From NCBI RefSeq assembly GCF_003113265.1, contig NZ_PUIV01000030.1:1-46328 (forward strand): a stretch of 46,328 nt of DNA. Direction: 5' to 3'. The translations under genes were made by a program, and so were the position numbers. How positions within the stretch are numbered: the first letter of the stretch is position 1; each line of letters starts with the position of its first letter. Shown piece after piece: positions 42,899-46,328 of this stretch. The notes beneath the pieces were generated by a model. That model was not told where the DNA came from, did no database searches, and saw only the letters and a program-made list of their open reading frames with translations. The DNA is from Methylosinus sporium. Lineage in GTDB: Bacteria > Pseudomonadota > Alphaproteobacteria > Rhizobiales > Beijerinckiaceae.

Positions 42899-43007
42899 AG
42901 CGCTGTTCGACCCGACGCGCTGAAAGCGCGCCTCGGAGCGCGGCCTGATCGATCGAGGGCGTCCGTTCGAAAAATCCGAGCGCTTTTCGCTTTCGCTTGC
43001 CGAGGCG

Positions 43008-44252
43008 ATGATCGGCGACATACAAGCGCGCATGAGCGAGCGAGCCCCCGCCTCCGCGACGACGATTCGCGCGGCCGCGTCCATGCCCTCCGCGGTCTGG
43101 GCGCTGGGCGTGACTTCGCTGTTCATGGATTTCTCCTCCGAGATGATCCATGCGCTGCTGCCGGTCTATCTCGCCGGAACGCTCGGCGTCGCCATCGCCG
43201 AGATCGGCTGGATCGAAGGCGCGGCGGAAGCGACGGCGCTCGCCGTGAAAGTCGTCTCCGGCCGCGTCTCCGACATGATCGGCCGGCGCAAGGGGCTGGC
43301 GCTGTTCGGCTATGCCCTCGCCGCGGCGACCAAGCCGATCTTTCCGCTCGCCGGCGGCGCGGCGGAGGTGATCGCGGCGCGCGTTCTCGACCGTGTGGGC
43401 AAGGGATTGCGCGGGGCGCCGCGCGACGCGCTGATCGCCGACGTCACCACGCCGGAGCAGCGCGGCGCCGCCTACGGCCTGCGCCAGACGCTCGACACGG
43501 TCGGCGCCGTGATCGGCCCGCTGGCGGCGATCGGATTGATGCTGGCGACGCATGACGACACGCGCTTCGTCTTCTGGATCGCCTGCCTGCCGGCGCTGAT
43601 CTGCGTGCTGGTTCTCGCAGTCTTCGTTCACGAGCCGGAGGAGACGCGCCCGCCCGCCACGGGGCGCAAAGCGCTGCTCGCCGGATTTTCCGAGCTGCCG
43701 CGCGCCTTCTGGCTGCTGCTCGCCTTCGGCGCGCTGCTCGCCGCCGCCCGCGTGGGCGAAGCCTTTCTCGTGCTGCGGGCGACGGGCGCCGGCTTACGCA
43801 TCGCCTTCGCGCCGCTGACGCTGGTGGCGATGTCCTTCGTCGCAATGCTCGCCGCCTATCCGGCCGGCAAACTCGTCGATCGCTGGAGCGAGCGCCGGCT
43901 GCTCGTCGCCGCGAGCGTGACGCTGGCGATTTCGGAGGCCGCGCTCGCGGCGGCGTCGGACCTTTCTTTCGTCTTTGTCGGGATCGCGCTGTGGGGCCTG
44001 CATATAGCGCTGGCGCAAGTGGCCTTCTCGGCGCTGATCGCCCGCGCCGCGCCGGCGCATTTGCGCGCCACCGGCTTCGGCGTTTTCGGCCTCGCCAACG
44101 CGGTGGCCGTAATCGTCGGCAATGTCGCCTTCGGCGCGCTGGCCGAGGCGAGCGGCCAAGGCTTCGCCTATGGCTGCGCCGCCGCCGCCGCGCTGGCGCC
44201 GCTGGCGCTTTTGCCAGCCATGTCGGGAGAGGGCGAAGCGCGCCATGGCTAA
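43008..44252 (+). CDS. Major facilitator superfamily permease
   Basis: The 414-residue inner-membrane protein has 12 predicted helices. The MFS motif-A region SGRVSDMIGRRKGL lies after the second helix and is echoed in the second half (AGKLVDRWSERR). Segments such as LDRVGKGLRGAPRDALIADVTTP resemble a group of MFS proteins of unknown substrate sometimes called YfcJ/YajR-like or drug-resistance-like. The substrate is unknown. The frame starts at ATG 43008 (GAGGCG upstream); ATG 43032 is equally possible. It overlaps the start of radA by eight bases. Confidence 0.88.
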   Translation: MIGDIQARMSERAPASATTIRAAASMPSAVWALGVTSLFMDFSSEMIHALLPVYLAGTLGVAIAEIGWIEGAAEATALAVKVVSGRVSDMIGRRKGLALFGYALAAATKPIFPLAGGAAEVIAARVLDRVGKGLRGAPRDALIADVTTPEQRGAAYGLRQTLDTVGAVIGPLAAIGLMLATHDDTRFVFWIACLPALICVLVLAVFVHEPEETRPPATGRKALLAGFSELPRAFWLLLAFGALLAAARVGEAFLVLRATGAGLRIAFAPLTLVAMSFVAMLAAYPAGKLVDRWSERRLLVAASVTLAISEAALAAASDLSFVFVGIALWGLHIALAQVAFSALIARAAPAHLRATGFGVFGLANAVAVIVGNVAFGALAEASGQGFAYGCAAAAALAPLALLPAMSGEGEARHG

Positions 44253-45663
44253 AGCCCGCCAGAGCTTCGTCTGCCAGAGCTGCGGGGCGGTGACGAACCG
44301 CTGGCAGGGCCGCTGCGAGTCCTGCAACGAGTGGAACACGATCGTCGAGGAGAATGGCGGCGCCGGCGGCGGCTTCGGTCCGACGGCGCGCGTCGGGCGC
44401 GGCCGGCCTTTCGCGCTCGAGGCGCTGGCCGGCGACGCGCGCCCTGCCCCGCGCATCGCCACCGGAATTGAAGAATTCGACCGCGTGACCGGCGGCGGCT
44501 TCGTGCCCGGCTCGGTGGCGCTGCTCGGCGGCGAGCCCGGCATCGGCAAATCGACGCTGCTGATCCAGGCCTGCGCGGCGCTGGCGCGGCGTGGCGAGCG
44601 GGTGATCTACATTTCGGGCGAGGAGGCTGCGGCCCAGGTGCGGCTGCGCGCCGAGCGGCTCGGCCTTTCCGACGCCCCGGTCGAGCTCGCCGGGGCGACG
44701 CAGGTGGAGGATATTCTCGCCACCTGCGCCAGCGGCAAGCGCGCGGCGCTGATCGTCATCGACTCCATACAGACGATGCATACGGAGGCCGCCGAATCGG
44801 CGCCCGGCACGGTGACTCAGGTGCGCGCCAGCGCCCAGGCGCTGCTGCGCCACGCCAAGCTCAGCGGATCGACGGTGATTCTCGTCGGCCATGTGACCAA
44901 GGACGGCCAGGTCGCCGGCCCGCGCGTCGTCGAGCATATGGTCGACGCCGTGCTCTCCTTCGAGGGCGACAGCGCGCATCATTTCCGCATGTTGCGCGCC
45001 TCGAAGAATCGTTTCGGCGCGACCGGCGAGATCGGCGTCTTCGAGATGACCGGCGCCGGCCTCGCCGAGGTCGCCAATCCCTCCGCCCTGTTTCTCGCCG
45101 GCCGCGACGCCGCCGCGCCGGGCGCCGCCGTGCTCGCCGGCATGGAGGGCCAGCGCCCCATGCTGGTGGAGATTCAGGCGCTGGTCGCGCCCAGCTCGCT
45201 CGGCACGCCGCGACGCGCCGTGGTCGGCTTCGATTCGAATCGGCTGTCGATGATTCTCGCCGTGCTGGAAGCTCATGCCGGGCTCAAGCTCGGAATGCAC
45301 GACGTCTATCTCAATGTCGCCGGCGGACTGCGCGCGGATGAGCCGGCCGCCGATCTCGCCGCGGCGGCGGCGCTGGTCTCCTCGCTGACCGGCGCGACCC
45401 TGCCCGCCGAGCTGCTGTTTTTCGGCGAGATCGCGCTCTCGGGCTCGGTCCGCCCCGTGATCCACGCCGGCGCGCGGCTGAAGGAGGCCGGCAAGCTCGG
45501 CTTTCGCCGCGCCGTGCTGCCGCAGGCCCAGCAGACGAACGAAGACGACAAAATGTCGGGAGTCGCTTTGTCGCATTGCGGCCATGTCGCCTCGCTGGTC
45601 GCCGACATTGCGAAAGATTCGGTCGGCGGGCGCGAGCGGGGCCGCGCGCCGCGGCGCGATTGA
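44245..45663 (+). CDS. radA: DNA repair protein RadA (Sms)
   Basis: RadA is a RecA-like branch-migration ATPase that helps process recombination intermediates. The 472-residue product has a four-cysteine zinc finger (C10, C13, C24, C27), Walker A GGEPGIGKST at 95-104, the RadA-specific KNRFG motif at 254-258 and a C-terminal Lon-like domain (about 290-450). ATG 44245 has GGGAGAGGG upstream and begins inside the end of the MFS gene. No cvpA or purF follows, unlike many genomes. Confidence 0.97.
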   Translation: MAKARQSFVCQSCGAVTNRWQGRCESCNEWNTIVEENGGAGGGFGPTARVGRGRPFALEALAGDARPAPRIATGIEEFDRVTGGGFVPGSVALLGGEPGIGKSTLLIQACAALARRGERVIYISGEEAAAQVRLRAERLGLSDAPVELAGATQVEDILATCASGKRAALIVIDSIQTMHTEAAESAPGTVTQVRASAQALLRHAKLSGSTVILVGHVTKDGQVAGPRVVEHMVDAVLSFEGDSAHHFRMLRASKNRFGATGEIGVFEMTGAGLAEVANPSALFLAGRDAAAPGAAVLAGMEGQRPMLVEIQALVAPSSLGTPRRAVVGFDSNRLSMILAVLEAHAGLKLGMHDVYLNVAGGLRADEPAADLAAAAALVSSLTGATLPAELLFFGEIALSGSVRPVIHAGARLKEAGKLGFRRAVLPQAQQTNEDDKMSGVALSHCGHVASLVADIAKDSVGGRERGRAPRRD

Positions 45664-45916
45664 CTCGCCGCGAGCCGCGTTCTGGCCGCTCGCGCCGCGC
45701 CGAAGCGCTCTCTCGTCGAACAAAGAACACGTAGTCATAGCCCGGATGAATACGCATTTTTGCTTGGCGCCCTCAACATTCACCACAGGAATGACGACGT
45801 AGAGGCAGAATAAACGGTGCAGCGTCCGGCTCGGATGGTTGCAGAAAATTAACCATGGGCAATAATGATTTCATTCAACGAATCACGCGTTTTACAGGTT
45901 TCCACGAGGCCAGACG

Positions 45917-46306
45917 ATGCAATCTCGGGAATTTGCGGAGACGAGCAGAGAAATCGCCCGTTGGAGTGAACCACTAGTGGCGGACCGAATATTCAGCGTC
46001 TACGAGGCCTGGTTTCGCGGTCGTCGACAGATGTGGGATGCGCTCGGACGGCAGCATTGCCGCATGTGGCGCAGCCTGCTCGAGGGTGAGCCGCTGCTAG
46101 CGCGCGACGCTCGCAACGATCTCGTGCTGCTCGCCCGCCGCGCAAACATAGAAGAGCGCTCGCTCGAAGCCATAGACGAGACGGTGATGGACGAGCTCTT
46201 CCGCGTGATTCTGCGCCGCTGGCAGGGCCGCGACGAGGCCCGCCTGCACGGCATGGCGCTGATGATCGCCGCCTCCACTCTGGGCGAGATTCGCCGAGCC
46301 GCCTGA
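45917..46306 (+). CDS. Uncharacterised small helical protein
   Basis: The 129-residue cytoplasmic protein is rich in Arg, Glu and Ala and predicted mostly helical. It has no signal, membrane segment or cysteine motif beyond a single HCRMWRSLLEGE stretch. I do not recognise a family. It starts at ATG 45917 after a 253-bp spacer that is clearly A/T-rich at 45770-45900 and should hold its own promoter; no strong Shine-Dalgarno sequence is seen (CGAGG lies further upstream). It is not obviously part of the radA transcript. Confidence 0.6.
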   Translation: MQSREFAETSREIARWSEPLVADRIFSVYEAWFRGRRQMWDALGRQHCRMWRSLLEGEPLLARDARNDLVLLARRANIEERSLEAIDETVMDELFRVILRRWQGRDEARLHGMALMIAASTLGEIRRAA

Positions 46307-46328
46307 GCGCCGTTGCGGCGGTCGCCCC

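Noticed and set aside
43444-45786. 780-codon minus-strand frame opposite the MFS gene and radA
   Set aside because: Antisense shadow; radA motifs are complete on the other strand.
1-46328. CRISPR arrays, insertion sequences, prophage, tRNA and rRNA genes
   Set aside because: Looked for regular spaced repeats, transposase motifs, T-loop sequences and rRNA signatures on both strands; none found by eye.

Overview
The window looks like a chromosomal segment of a GC-rich alphaproteobacterium, most probably a methylotroph or methanotroph of the Methylocystis/Methylosinus type. The reasons are two histidine kinases with MEDS (methanogen/methylotroph DcmR sensory) domains, a phaA-phaB polyhydroxyalkanoate pair, a cluster resembling copper uptake genes, and typical Rhizobiales gene groups (DUF177-plsX-fabH-ihfA, uvrC-pgsA-moaD-moaE, sdhCDAB). 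The genus assignment is inference from gene content; no rRNA or tRNA gene is present to confirm it.

Layout. 1-1590: a MEDS/PAS histidine kinase (minus) whose ATP-binding domain is cut off near the window edge. 1899-8057: an OmpA-like protein, rdgB and rph (overlapping, minus), a DUF2332 protein and an EF-G paralogue. 8247-10367: a second, complete MEDS kinase. 10469-12442: phaB and phaA (minus) with a strong hairpin between them, then a TetR regulator (12554-13087). 13264-17529: a probable metal (copper) acquisition cluster made of a copper-uptake-associated periplasmic protein, an exported alpha/beta hydrolase, a small His/Cys protein of DUF2946 type and a TonB-dependent receptor. Two promoters inside it carry near-identical palindromes in identical positions. 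17641-24624: a SulP transporter, asd, a small secreted protein, and sdhB, sdhA, sdhD, sdhC (operon on minus). 24625-25100: a long intergenic region with a plus-strand intrinsic terminator. 25101-25823: a FixJ-like regulator whose receiver has lost its phosphorylation residues. 25898-31242: alr, maf, infA, an AI-2E-family permease, a GFA-like zinc protein and an orphan TAXI solute-binding protein. 31348-37234: uvrC, pgsA, moaD, moaE, a Tat-exported DUF3047 protein and an AraC regulator. 37293-45663: a lytic transglycosylase, a BamE-like lipoprotein, DUF177-plsX-fabH-ihfA, an MFS permease and radA. A small unrecognised gene closes the window.

Most of the window is ordinary core genome: TCA cycle, lysine/threonine precursor supply, fatty acid and phospholipid synthesis, repair, translation initiation, molybdopterin. 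The parts most worth attention are the 13.2-17.5 kb metal cluster with its paired operators and exported hydrolase, the phosphorylation-dead regulator beside the sdh operon with an orphan terminator in front of it, the truncated MEDS kinase, and the hairpins at phaA/phaB and at the SulP start codon. I saw no insertion sequence, prophage, CRISPR array, tRNA or rRNA.
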